The notes under the pieces were generated by a model that saw only the letters and a list, made by a program, of their open reading frames with translations, made no database searches and was not told where the DNA came from. Positions 15,096-22,813 of a DNA stretch of 64,000 nucleotides are shown here, in pieces. A program made the translations under genes and the position numbers. The DNA lies in the NCBI RefSeq assembly GCF_022539255.1, contig NZ_JAKZBV010000001.1, forward strand, positions 682,001 through 746,000, read 5' to 3'. Source of the stretch: Sinomonas terrae (GTDB taxonomy: Bacteria > Actinomycetota > Actinomycetes > Actinomycetales > Micrococcaceae). How positions within the stretch are numbered: the stretch's first letter is position 1; every line of letters begins with the position of its first letter.

Positions 15096-17990
15096 ATGGC
15101 CATCGAGATCAACGGGACGCCCGCCCAAGGGGCGCCCCGGGCCGGCCAGTGCCTGCGCACGTTCCTCCGCGAACAGGGCGCGCTCGGGGTCAAGAAGGGC
15201 TGCGACGGCGGCGACTGCGGCGCGTGCACGGTGCACGTCGACGGTGTTCCGGTCCATTCGTGCCTCTACCCGGCCCAGCGGGCCGAGGGCCATGCGATCA
15301 CGACGATCGAAGGCCTCGCCGCGACGTGCACGGGCGGGTCCGGTGAGCTCCACGCCGGTGAGCTCCACCCCATGCAGCAGCAGTTCGTCGAGGCGCAGGG
15401 CTTCCAGTGCGGATTCTGCACGGCCGGCATGGTGATGACAGCGGCCACCTTCGACGGCTCCCAGCTCGCCAACCTGCCCCGCAACCTCAAGGGGAACCTC
15501 TGCAGGTGCACGGGGTATGCCGCGATCGAAGCCGCGGTCTCCGGCGTCGGCCAGGGCGGCCCGACCGACGGCCGGATGGGGGAGGACGTACCGGCCCTCG
15601 CGGGCCGCCGGATCGTTTCGGGTACAGAAAAATACACGCTTGACATCACCGACGCCGAGGTCCCGGGTGGTGCTGCGGCCCTCCTGCACCTGAAACTCGT
15701 GCGGTCGCCCCACGCCCACGCCCGCATCCGGTCGATCGACGCCACCGCGGCCCTTGCGACGCCCGGCGTCGTCGCCGTCTTCACGTCCGACGACGCCCCG
15801 AACCTCCTCTACTCGACCGCGCAGCACGAGCTCGTCGAGGACGACCCAGACGACACCCGGCTCTTCGACACCGTGGTGCGGTTCCGCGGGCAACGCGTCG
15901 CCGCCGTCGTGGCCGAATCGGTCGCCGCCGCCGAAGCCGGGGTGCGCGCCGTCGTCGTCGACTACGAAGTGCTGCCCGCCGTCCTGACCCCGGAAGACGC
16001 CCTGGCGCCGGGCGCGCCGCTCGTGCACGGGGACAAGGACGCCGCCACCGCACGGATCGCTGATCCGGGGCGCAATATCGTGGCCGAACTCCACTCCGAG
16101 ATCGGTGACGCTTCGGCGGGCCTCGAGGCCGCCGATTTCGTCTACGAGGACACCTTCCGGACACAGCGCGTCCAACACGTCGCGCTCGAGACGCATTGCT
16201 CCATCGCCTGGACCGAGGGCGACGTGCTTGGCGAAGGCACGCTCGTCGTACGATCCTCCACCCAGGTCCCGTTCCTCGCGCGGCGCACGCTCTCGCGCAT
16301 CTTCGGGCTCGCACCCGAGCGGGTGCGAGTGGTGGCGGGCCGTGTGGGCGGCGGGTTCGGGGGCAAGCAGGAGGTCTTGACCGAGGACGTTGCGGCGCTC
16401 GCCGCCCTCCGGCTCGGCCGCCCCGTTCAGCTCGAGCTCACCCGCTCCGAGCAGTTCCGCGCCACGACCACGCGCCACCCGTTCACCATCCGCCTCCGCG
16501 CAGGGGCGAAGCGGGACGGGACGCTCACCGTGCTCGCGGTCGACGTCGTGACCAACACGGGCGCGTACGGGAACCACGCGCCTGGGGTCATGTTCCACGG
16601 CTGCAACGAGTCGGTGAGCGTCTATCGGTGTGCGAACAAGAAGATCGACGCCAGGGCCGTCTATACCCACACGGTTCCGGCCGGGGCGTTCCGCGGCTAT
16701 GGCCTGAGCCAGATGATCTTCGCGATCGAGTCGGCGATGGATGAGCTTGCGGCGGGGATCGGAATGGATCCACTGCAGTTCCGGCGGCGCAACATGGTCC
16801 ACCGCGACGATCCCATGATCGCCTCGCACCCTGAGCCCGAGCCGGACGTTCTGTACGGCAGCTACGGTCTCGAGCAGTGCGTGCGGCTCGTGGGGAAGGC
16901 GCTCAAGCGCGGACGGGAGCGGGAGCGGCTGTTCGGGACACGCGAGCTCGGGCCCGAGTGGCTCGTGGGTGAGGGCGCCGCGCTGTCGATGATCGACACC
17001 GTCCCGCCGCGCGGGCACTTCGCGCACTCGCGGATCGCTCTCCTGCCGGGCGGCCGCTTCGGGCTCGATGTCGGCACCGCCGAATTCGGCAACGGCACGA
17101 GCACCGTGCACGCGCAGCTTGCCGCGACCGCGCTGTCGGCCGGGGCAGAGGACGTCGTGCTTCGGAACGCCGACACCGCCCTCACCGACCACGACACCGG
17201 CGCCTTCGGTTCGACCGGCACGGTGGTCGCGGGGAAGGCCACGCTCGCCGCTGCCGAGGATCTCGCGAGGCGGCTCCTCGCCTTCGCGGCAGAGGTGACC
17301 GGTGCCGACGTCGGCGAGTGCGCCTTGGCGCGAGGCGCCGTCGTCTGCTCGGGACGCCACGTGCCGCTAGCTGAACTGGCTGCGGCTGCCGCTGGGCGGG
17401 GGGTAGAACTCGTCGCGGAAGGACGCTGGGGCGGGACGCCGCGATCGGTCGCATTCAACGTGCACGGCTTCCGGGTCGCCGTCCATCGGGGGACCGGCGA
17501 GCTGCAGATCCTGCAGAGCGTCCAGGCGGCAGATGCTGGCGTTGTCGTCAACCCGCGGCAGTGCCGGGGGCAGGTCGAGGGCGGGATCGCGCAGGCGCTC
17601 GGCGCGGCCCTGTGGGAGAACGTGCGGGTCGACGAGGCCGGAGAGGTCACCACGGACATCCTGCGGCAGTACCACATACCGACCTTTGCGGACGTCCCGC
17701 GCAGCGAGGTGTACTTCGCCGAGACCTCTGACGTGCTCGGACCGCTCGGTGCGAAGTCGATGAGCGAGAGCCCCTTCAACCCCGTGGCCCCCGCGCTCGC
17801 CAATGCGCTCAAGGCCGCAACGGGAGTCCGGTTCACCGAGCTGCCCTTCACCCGGGATCGCATCTATCTCACGCTCAAGGAGGCCGGCCTGACCCCGCCG
17901 GCCCGGCCCCTTCCCGCGGGGAACCCGGCTCGGGACACCCCCCGTGCCGATGTCGAGAACCCCGCCGGCCCCGCTCCCGCCCGGTTGTGA
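15096..17990 (+). CDS. Xanthine dehydrogenase, fused [2Fe-2S] and molybdopterin subunit
   Basis: A 964-residue protein joining two usually separate subunits. Residues 1-160 form the iron-sulfur part: Cys 36, 41, 44, 56 bind the plant-type cluster (GCDGGDCGACT), and Cys 105, 108, 136, 138 bind the second (CGFCTAGM, CRCTGY). From about 165 to the end is the molybdopterin domain, with GGGFGGKQE, GAFRGYGLSQ and the C-terminal GAKSMSES segment where the catalytic Glu is expected. It oxidises xanthine or hypoxanthine to urate. It is the last gene of the purine oxidation set; no urate oxidase follows in the window. The C-terminal codons lie inside one arm of a 30-bp inverted repeat. Confidence 0.93.
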   Translation: MAIEINGTPAQGAPRAGQCLRTFLREQGALGVKKGCDGGDCGACTVHVDGVPVHSCLYPAQRAEGHAITTIEGLAATCTGGSGELHAGELHPMQQQFVEAQGFQCGFCTAGMVMTAATFDGSQLANLPRNLKGNLCRCTGYAAIEAAVSGVGQGGPTDGRMGEDVPALAGRRIVSGTEKYTLDITDAEVPGGAAALLHLKLVRSPHAHARIRSIDATAALATPGVVAVFTSDDAPNLLYSTAQHELVEDDPDDTRLFDTVVRFRGQRVAAVVAESVAAAEAGVRAVVVDYEVLPAVLTPEDALAPGAPLVHGDKDAATARIADPGRNIVAELHSEIGDASAGLEAADFVYEDTFRTQRVQHVALETHCSIAWTEGDVLGEGTLVVRSSTQVPFLARRTLSRIFGLAPERVRVVAGRVGGGFGGKQEVLTEDVAALAALRLGRPVQLELTRSEQFRATTTRHPFTIRLRAGAKRDGTLTVLAVDVVTNTGAYGNHAPGVMFHGCNESVSVYRCANKKIDARAVYTHTVPAGAFRGYGLSQMIFAIESAMDELAAGIGMDPLQFRRRNMVHRDDPMIASHPEPEPDVLYGSYGLEQCVRLVGKALKRGRERERLFGTRELGPEWLVGEGAALSMIDTVPPRGHFAHSRIALLPGGRFGLDVGTAEFGNGTSTVHAQLAATALSAGAEDVVLRNADTALTDHDTGAFGSTGTVVAGKATLAAAEDLARRLLAFAAEVTGADVGECALARGAVVCSGRHVPLAELAAAAAGRGVELVAEGRWGGTPRSVAFNVHGFRVAVHRGTGELQILQSVQAADAGVVVNPRQCRGQVEGGIAQALGAALWENVRVDEAGEVTTDILRQYHIPTFADVPRSEVYFAETSDVLGPLGAKSMSESPFNPVAPALANALKAATGVRFTELPFTRDRIYLTLKEAGLTPPARPLPAGNPARDTPRADVENPAGPAPARL

Positions 17991-17998
17991 TTTCCCAA
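17969..17998 (+). repeat. 30-bp inverted repeat, left arm
   Basis: CCCCGCTCCCGCCCGG followed by TTGTGATTTCCCAA is repeated exactly, inverted, at 22717-22746. Weaker similarity continues about 25 bp further on the inner side. The arm includes the last codons and stop of the xanthine dehydrogenase gene. Confidence 0.7.
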
Positions 17999-18122
17999 CC
18001 AGTCAGTATGGCGGCGTGTCGCCCTCCTTCCTCACATGTCGGCTCCAGAAACGGGCCGGAAGGAGGCGACCTCTTGACCCCGTTCCTAAGCTCCGACTAG
18101 AATTTCATGTGTCAGAAAAAAC

Positions 18123-18140
18123 TTTTCGTATAACGGAAAC
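18123..18140. promoter_or_regulatory. IclR-type operator before the 56-residue gene
   Basis: TTTTCGTATAACGGAAAC fits TTCCG-N5-CGGAA with one change. It is nearly the same as the aceE/SDR site at 21374 (TTTCGTATAATGGAAA). It is 41 bases upstream of the small gene's ATG. Confidence 0.5.
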
Positions 18141-18180
18141 AAGAAGTTCACGAAACCAAAAGTTCAGAAAGGGGAGGAAG

Positions 18181-18351
18181 ATGCCCACCAAGGAGAACGT
18201 CCAGCTTGCACCCACGCAGGAGGCGCCGGCAGTCGAGCGCTACATTCCCCGCGAATGGACTACTGACCCCGATTTCTCTGTCGATACCGATCGCCATGAC
18301 GGCAGGCGAGGCTGGTTCACCCGAATTCTCCGAGCCGTCGCCGCCCGCTGA
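18181..18351 (+). CDS. 56-residue hypothetical protein
   Basis: I do not recognise this protein. It runs MPTKENVQLAPTQEAPAVER to a basic, amphipathic C-terminus (GWFTRILRAVAAR); the N-terminal half is Pro- and Glu-rich and looks disordered. There is no signal peptide. A GGGGAGG site sits close to the ATG. An IclR-type palindrome lies upstream and a near-perfect terminator downstream, so it forms a complete single-gene unit apparently under the same control as the glyoxylate genes. Its tail could contact membrane or a partner enzyme; that is only inference. Confidence 0.6.
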   Translation: MPTKENVQLAPTQEAPAVERYIPREWTTDPDFSVDTDRHDGRRGWFTRILRAVAAR

Positions 18352-18384
18352 ACGAACCCCGCTGACGTCGAACCGCGACGTAGA

Positions 18385-18421
18385 GAAGAGGGCTCCCGAC
18401 ATCGCGTCGGGAGCCCTCTTC
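18385..18421 (+). terminator. Strong terminator after the 56-residue gene
   Basis: GAAGAGGGCTCCCGAC (18385-18400) and GTCGGGAGCCCTCTTC (18406-18421) make a perfect 16-bp stem with a 5-base loop. A pyrimidine-rich tail follows on the + strand. Confidence 0.85.
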
Positions 18422-18451
18422 CGTCTCTCCTGCACCTGACCCCAGCCAAAG

Positions 18452-18488
18452 GACGAGACCCCGCAACGCCGTGTTGCGGGGTCTCGTC
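18452..18488 (-). terminator. Terminator of aceE
   Basis: GACGAGACCCCGCAAC (18452-18467) and GTTGCGGGGTCTCGTC (18473-18488) form a perfect 16-bp stem. On the minus strand it is followed by CCTTTGG. It lies 30 bases after the aceE stop, facing the terminator of the converging small gene. Confidence 0.85.
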
Positions 18489-18518
18489 CCTTCGCGGGGT
18501 CTCCTGGCCCGGGCGGCC

Positions 18519-21281
18519 TCAGTCCTCCGTGCTCGCGGCCGGGCCGGCGTTGACGTCGAGCAGCCGGTACTTCTCGATGGCCTTCCGGGGCACGTCGGCC
18601 GGGATTTCGCCGCGTCGGGCGAGCTCTTGCAGGGCACGGACGACGACCGAGGTCGAGTCGATCTTGAAGAACCGCCTGGCCGCCGCGCGAGTGTCCGAGA
18701 ACCCGAAGCCATCGGCGCCGAGGACGGCGTAGTCGCCGGGCACGAACTGGCGGATCTGGTCCGGGACGGCCTTCATGTAGTCCGTCACCGCCACCACTGG
18801 GCCATGCGTGCCAGCGAGCTGCTGCGTCACGAACGGCACACGAGCCTCGATCTCCGGGTGGAGGAACGCCTGCTCCTCCGCCGAGAGACCGTCGCGGCGG
18901 AGCTCGCTCCACGAGGTCACGCTCCACACGTCCGCGCCGACGCCCCAGTCCTGCGCCAGAAGGCGCCGGGCCTCGACCGCCCAGGGCACAGCCACGCCCG
19001 AGGCGAGCAGCTGGGCGCGGGGCGCGTCCTCGGCGAGGCGGGCGGTGGCGTCGTCTGCCTCGCCGAGCGGCAGCCGGTACATCCCGCGCAGCAGCCCATC
19101 GACGTCGAGCCCCTCGGGCTCGGCCGGCTGGACGATCGGCTCGTTGTAGACCGTGAGGTAGTACATGACGTTGGCGTCTGCGTGTTTGCCGCCGTACATC
19201 CGCTCAAGGCCAGCCCGCACGATGTGCCCGATCTCGTACCCGTAGGCGGGGTCGTAGGTGACCACCGCGGGGTTGGTCGAGGCGAGGATGGGGGAGTGGC
19301 CGTCGGCGTGCTGGAGGCCTTCGCCGGTGAGGGTGGTTCGGCCCGCGGTAGCGCCGATGATGAAGCCGCGCGTCATCTGGTCGGCGGCCGCCCAGAAGGA
19401 GTCGCCTGTGCGCTGGAATCCGAACATGGAGTAGAAGACGTAGATCGGAACGAGCGGCTCGCCGTGCGTGGCATACGACGTCCCCGCAGCAGTGAATGCA
19501 GCGACCGCCCCGGCCTCGTTGATGCCCGGGTGGATGAGCTGGCCGGCTGGCGATTCCTTGTACGCGAGCACCAGGTCGCGGTCCACCGAGAGGTAGTTCT
19601 GCCCCTTCGGGTTGTAGATCTTGGCGGTCGGGAAGAAGGCGTCCATGCCGAAGGTCCGGCTCTCGTCGGGGACGATCGGCACCACGCGCCGGCCGAACTC
19701 CTTGTCCCGCATGAGGTCCTTGAGGAGGCGGACGAAGGCCATCGTCGTCGCCGCTTGCTGCTTGCCGGAGCCGCGGCGGGCGACGGCGTATGCGGACGAC
19801 GGCGGGAGGCTCACCTCGGTGTGCCGGTTGCGGCGCTCCGGGACGGAGCCACCGAGGGCGCGGCGGCGCTCGAGCAGGTACTGGATCTCGGGGGCATCGG
19901 GGCCGGGGTGGTAATACGGCGGCCGGTAGGGATCGGCCTCGAGCTGCTCATCCGTGATGGGGATGCGCAGGAGGTCGCGGAAGTCCTTGAGGTCCTGGAG
20001 GGTGAGCTTCTTCATCTGGTGGGTCGCGTTGCGGCCCTCGAAGTGCGAGCCCAAGCCGTAGCCCTTGACGGTCTTCACGAGGACGACTGTCGGCTTGCCC
20101 TTGAACTCCGTGGCTGCCTTATACGCCGCGTACACCTTGTGGTAATCGTGGCCGCCGCGCTTGAGGTTCCAGATCTCCTCGTCGGTGAGGTCGGCGACGA
20201 GCTCCTTCGTCTCCGGCGACTTGCCGAAGAACTGCTCGCGGACAAACCCGCCGTCCTCCGCCTTGTACGTCTGGTAGTCGCCGTCGGGCGTCTCGTTCAT
20301 GATGCGGAGCAGGTGGCCCTCGCGGTCCTTCTGCAGCAGCGAGTCCCACTCGCGCCCCCACACCACCTTGACCACGTTCCAGCCCGCACCGCGGAAGAAC
20401 GCCTCGAGCTCCTGCATGATCTTCCCGTTGCCGCGCACCGGGCCATCGAGTCGCTGGAGGTTGCAGTTCACCACGAACGTGAGGTTGTCCAGGCCTTCGT
20501 TGGCCGCGAGCTGGAGAAGTCCGCGGCTCTCGGGCTCGTCCATCTCGCCGTCGCCGAGGAACGCCCAGACGTGCTGGTCGGAGGTGTCCTTGATCCCGCG
20601 CTGCTGGAGGTAGCGGTTGGACTGGGCCTGGTAGATCGCGTTCATCGGTCCGATGCCCATGGACACCGTCGGGAACTCCCAGAAGGACGGCATGAGACGC
20701 GGGTGCGGGTAGGAGGAGAGGGCGTGGCCCTCGTGGGACTTCTCCTGGCGGAAGCCGTCGAGGTCCTCTTCGGTGAGCCGGCCCTCCATGAAGGCCCGCG
20801 CGTACATCCCAGGCGACGCGTGGCCCTGGAAGAAGACCTGGTCGCCGCCACCGGGGTGGTCCTTGCCACGGAAGAAGTGGTTGAAGCCGACCTCGTACAG
20901 GGTCGCCGCACCGGCGTACGTCGAGATGTGCCCGCCCACGCCGACGCCCGGCCGCTGCGCGCGGTGCACGAGGACGGCCGCGTTCCAGCGCATCCATGCG
21001 CGGTACCGCCGCTCGGTCTCCTCGTCACCGGGGTACGCAGGCTCCTGATGTGCGGGGATGGTGTTGACGTAGTCGGTCGTCGTGACCATCGGGACGCCGA
21101 CGCTCTGGGCGCCCGCGCGCTGGAGGATGTTCCGTACTACGAACTGCGCCCGCTCAGAGCCGCGTTCCTGTACGAGCGAGTCGAAGGACTCGATCCACTC
21201 GGCGGTCTCCTCCGGATCATGGTCGGGGAGCTGGGCGCCGAGCCCGCCGAAAAGATGCTGGGTATGCTCTCCAGTCAACAC
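18519..21281 (-). CDS. aceE: Pyruvate dehydrogenase E1 component, homodimeric type
   Basis: ThDP-dependent decarboxylation of pyruvate in the pyruvate dehydrogenase complex. The ThDP motif GDGEMDEPESRG with a following NCNLQRL stretch, and GGHISTYAGAATLYEVGFNHFF near the N-terminus, are characteristic of AceE. I place the start at GTG 21281 (VLTGEHTQHLFGG): GAGG lies six bases upstream and the length becomes 920 residues, normal for actinobacteria. A longer ATG form from 21362 adds a basic tail and is less likely. Two IclR-type sites lie about 95-130 bases upstream, shared with the divergent SDR gene. E2 and E3 genes are not in the window. Confidence 0.95.
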   Translation of the reverse strand: MLTGEHTQHLFGGLGAQLPDHDPEETAEWIESFDSLVQERGSERAQFVVRNILQRAGAQSVGVPMVTTTDYVNTIPAHQEPAYPGDEETERRYRAWMRWNAAVLVHRAQRPGVGVGGHISTYAGAATLYEVGFNHFFRGKDHPGGGDQVFFQGHASPGMYARAFMEGRLTEEDLDGFRQEKSHEGHALSSYPHPRLMPSFWEFPTVSMGIGPMNAIYQAQSNRYLQQRGIKDTSDQHVWAFLGDGEMDEPESRGLLQLAANEGLDNLTFVVNCNLQRLDGPVRGNGKIMQELEAFFRGAGWNVVKVVWGREWDSLLQKDREGHLLRIMNETPDGDYQTYKAEDGGFVREQFFGKSPETKELVADLTDEEIWNLKRGGHDYHKVYAAYKAATEFKGKPTVVLVKTVKGYGLGSHFEGRNATHQMKKLTLQDLKDFRDLLRIPITDEQLEADPYRPPYYHPGPDAPEIQYLLERRRALGGSVPERRNRHTEVSLPPSSAYAVARRGSGKQQAATTMAFVRLLKDLMRDKEFGRRVVPIVPDESRTFGMDAFFPTAKIYNPKGQNYLSVDRDLVLAYKESPAGQLIHPGINEAGAVAAFTAAGTSYATHGEPLVPIYVFYSMFGFQRTGDSFWAAADQMTRGFIIGATAGRTTLTGEGLQHADGHSPILASTNPAVVTYDPAYGYEIGHIVRAGLERMYGGKHADANVMYYLTVYNEPIVQPAEPEGLDVDGLLRGMYRLPLGEADDATARLAEDAPRAQLLASGVAVPWAVEARRLLAQDWGVGADVWSVTSWSELRRDGLSAEEQAFLHPEIEARVPFVTQQLAGTHGPVVAVTDYMKAVPDQIRQFVPGDYAVLGADGFGFSDTRAAARRFFKIDSTSVVVRALQELARRGEIPADVPRKAIEKYRLLDVNAGPAASTED

Positions 21282-21373
21282 GTCGAACCTCTTTCCTGCA
21301 CGCGGGGTTGCGCGCGCTCGTCCGGGGGACTTCGTTATCCCTGCGGATGGCTTGGGCTGCATCGCTTCTCAAA

Positions 21374-21389
21374 TTTCGTATAATGGAAA
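21374..21389. promoter_or_regulatory. IclR-type operator 1, aceE/SDR intergenic region
   Basis: TTTCGTATAATGGAAA fits TTCCG-N5-CGGAA with two changes and closely matches the site at 18123-18140. Its centre is 21 bases (two helical turns) from operator 2. Confidence 0.5.
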
Positions 21390-21394
21390 CGATT

Positions 21395-21411
21395 TATTGC
21401 AATGTGGATTA
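21395..21411. promoter_or_regulatory. IclR-type operator 2, aceE/SDR intergenic region
   Basis: TATTGCAATGTGGATTA keeps the same spacing as operator 1 and shares GCAATGTGGA followed by TAAGA with the site before hyi (3494-3508). The 21-bp phasing with operator 1 suggests cooperative binding on one face of the helix. Confidence 0.5.
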
Positions 21412-21427
21412 AGAGTGACGTGAGGAC

Positions 21428-21441
21428 GTGACGCGCGTCAA
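21428..21441. promoter_or_regulatory. TGAC-N4-GTCA palindrome before the SDR gene
   Basis: GTGACGCGCGTCAA matches 12 of 14 positions with the site at 3542-3555 upstream of hyi. In both places it accompanies an IclR-like site, which hints at a second shared regulator. Confidence 0.35.
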
Positions 21442-21466
21442 GCTCGGTTGGGTAATGGGAGGTTGT

Positions 21467-22222
21467 ATGAACGAGACTGCACGGGTCGCCGTCGTCACGG
21501 GAGCTGGCTCGGGGATCGGGCGCGCGGTGGCACGCAAGCTCCTGGCCGAGGGGTGGAACGTCGCTCTGGCGGGGCGCCGCCGCAAGCCGCTGGAGCAAAC
21601 CGCTGAGGGCTTCGGCGAGCAGGCACTTCCCTTCGTCGCGGACATCACCGCGGCCGACGCCGTCGAGCGGCTCTTCGACGAGGTGATCCGACGCTGGGGC
21701 CGAGTCGATGTGCTCTTCAACAATGCGGGCATGTTCGGGACGAGCGGCGACGTCGGCGAGGTCTCGCCGTCGGACTGGGACGCCGTCGTCGCGGTCAATC
21801 TCACTGGGAGCTTCCTCTGTGCTGCCGCTGCGTTCCGGGCCATGAAAGCGCAGGACCCGCAAGGCGGCCGCATCATCAACAACGGCTCGATCTCTGCCCA
21901 CAGCCCGCGTCCCAAATCGGTCGCCTATACCGCCACAAAGCACGCCATCACTGGCCTCACGAAGAGCATCGAGCTCGACGGGCGCCCCTACGGAATCACG
22001 TGCGGGCAGATCGACATCGGCAACACACGCACCGAGATCATGGACACGCTCGGCGTCAGCGAGGGGGCACTTCAAGCCGACGGGTCTCGCCGGGTCGAGC
22101 CGACGTTCCCCGTCGAAGAGGCCGCGAACGCCGTCTTCCTCATGGCGTCCCTGCCTCCATCGGCGACCGTCGGCTCGATGCTCATCACAGCGTCCGGCAT
22201 GCCGCTCGTGGGGCGCGGGTAG
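21467..22222 (+). CDS. Short-chain dehydrogenase/reductase (SDR)
   Basis: A 251-residue classical SDR. The NAD(P)-binding TGAGSGIGRA is at the N-terminus, NNAG marks the central strand, and the catalytic Ser-Tyr-Lys set appears as GSISAHSP followed by AYTATKHA. The substrate is unknown. The start ATG at 21467 follows GGGAGG by six bases; an upstream in-frame start lacks a ribosome site. It diverges from aceE and shares its operators, so it is probably induced or repressed with the glyoxylate genes. It is followed four bases later by the converging sterol-carrier-like gene. Confidence 0.88.
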   Translation: MNETARVAVVTGAGSGIGRAVARKLLAEGWNVALAGRRRKPLEQTAEGFGEQALPFVADITAADAVERLFDEVIRRWGRVDVLFNNAGMFGTSGDVGEVSPSDWDAVVAVNLTGSFLCAAAAFRAMKAQDPQGGRIINNGSISAHSPRPKSVAYTATKHAITGLTKSIELDGRPYGITCGQIDIGNTRTEIMDTLGVSEGALQADGSRRVEPTFPVEEAANAVFLMASLPPSATVGSMLITASGMPLVGRG

Positions 22223-22226
22223 AGGG

Positions 22227-22610
22227 TTACGCGAGCGGCAGGAGCTCGCTCAGGTCCGTCCGCGTTCCGGAGGCGTTGAGCTTCCCGGACGCGAGGGCCT
22301 CCGACCACGCCACCCGGCCAGTTGCGAGGGCGAGCCACGTCTCGGCGTCGGACTCTACGACGTTCGGCGGGGTTCCGCGCGTATGGCGGGGCCCCTCGAC
22401 GCACTGGGCCACCCCGAACGGCGGCACACGTACCTCGACCGAGTTGCCGGGCGCCCGGGTCGCGAGTTCCTCGAGGGTGTAGCGGACGGCGGTGGCGAGC
22501 TGGGGGCGGGCGAGCGGCGCCGTTTCCGCGCCGGCCGCTGCCCGGGAAGCGAGCCAGGCCGCGATGGCCGCGCGCCCTTCGTCGGCCCCGATCCTCCGTC
22601 TTGGTGGCAC
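22227..22610 (-). CDS. Sterol carrier family protein (SCP2-like)
   Basis: A 127-residue cytosolic protein of the bacterial sterol carrier family, related to the SCP2 fold but usually annotated without a known ligand. The segment LATRAPGNSVEVRVPPFGVAQ and the C-terminal ETWLALATGRVAWSEALASGKLNASGTR are typical of this actinobacterial family. The start is GTG at 22610 with GAGGAGGG seven bases upstream. It converges on the SDR gene. These genes often sit near purine biosynthesis genes in actinobacteria, and purD-purC are close by here. Confidence 0.85.
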   Translation of the reverse strand: MPPRRRIGADEGRAAIAAWLASRAAAGAETAPLARPQLATAVRYTLEELATRAPGNSVEVRVPPFGVAQCVEGPRHTRGTPPNVVESDAETWLALATGRVAWSEALASGKLNASGTRTDLSELLPLA

Positions 22611-22716
22611 TCTTGTTCCCTCCTCGTTCCTCTTACGCCACGCTAGCCACCCTTCTGGCCCACTTCTGACCGCTTGCGATCCGTGTCGCCGCCCGGCGCG
22701 CCGCGTTTCTGAGTGA

Positions 22717-22746
22717 TTGGGAAATCACAACCGGGCGGGAGCGGGG
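22717..22746 (-). repeat. 30-bp inverted repeat, right arm
   Basis: Exact inverse complement of 17969-17998. The pair brackets about 4.7 kb containing the 56-residue gene, aceE, the SDR and the sterol-carrier-like gene. It lies in the gap between the sterol-carrier-like and asparaginase genes, which otherwise shows nothing coding. Confidence 0.7.
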
Positions 22747-22813
22747 GCGCGAGGCTCCGGCCGGGCAGTCTCAGACGCGGGAGGGCCGGAGGGGGCCGGA
22801 GGTGCCAGGGCGG

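Noticed and set aside
15611..15640. CGTTTCGGGTACAGA inside the xanthine dehydrogenase gene, also present in the 38-kb tandem repeat
   Set aside because: It encodes the conserved VSGTEKYT segment of the molybdopterin domain, so the match is probably chance.
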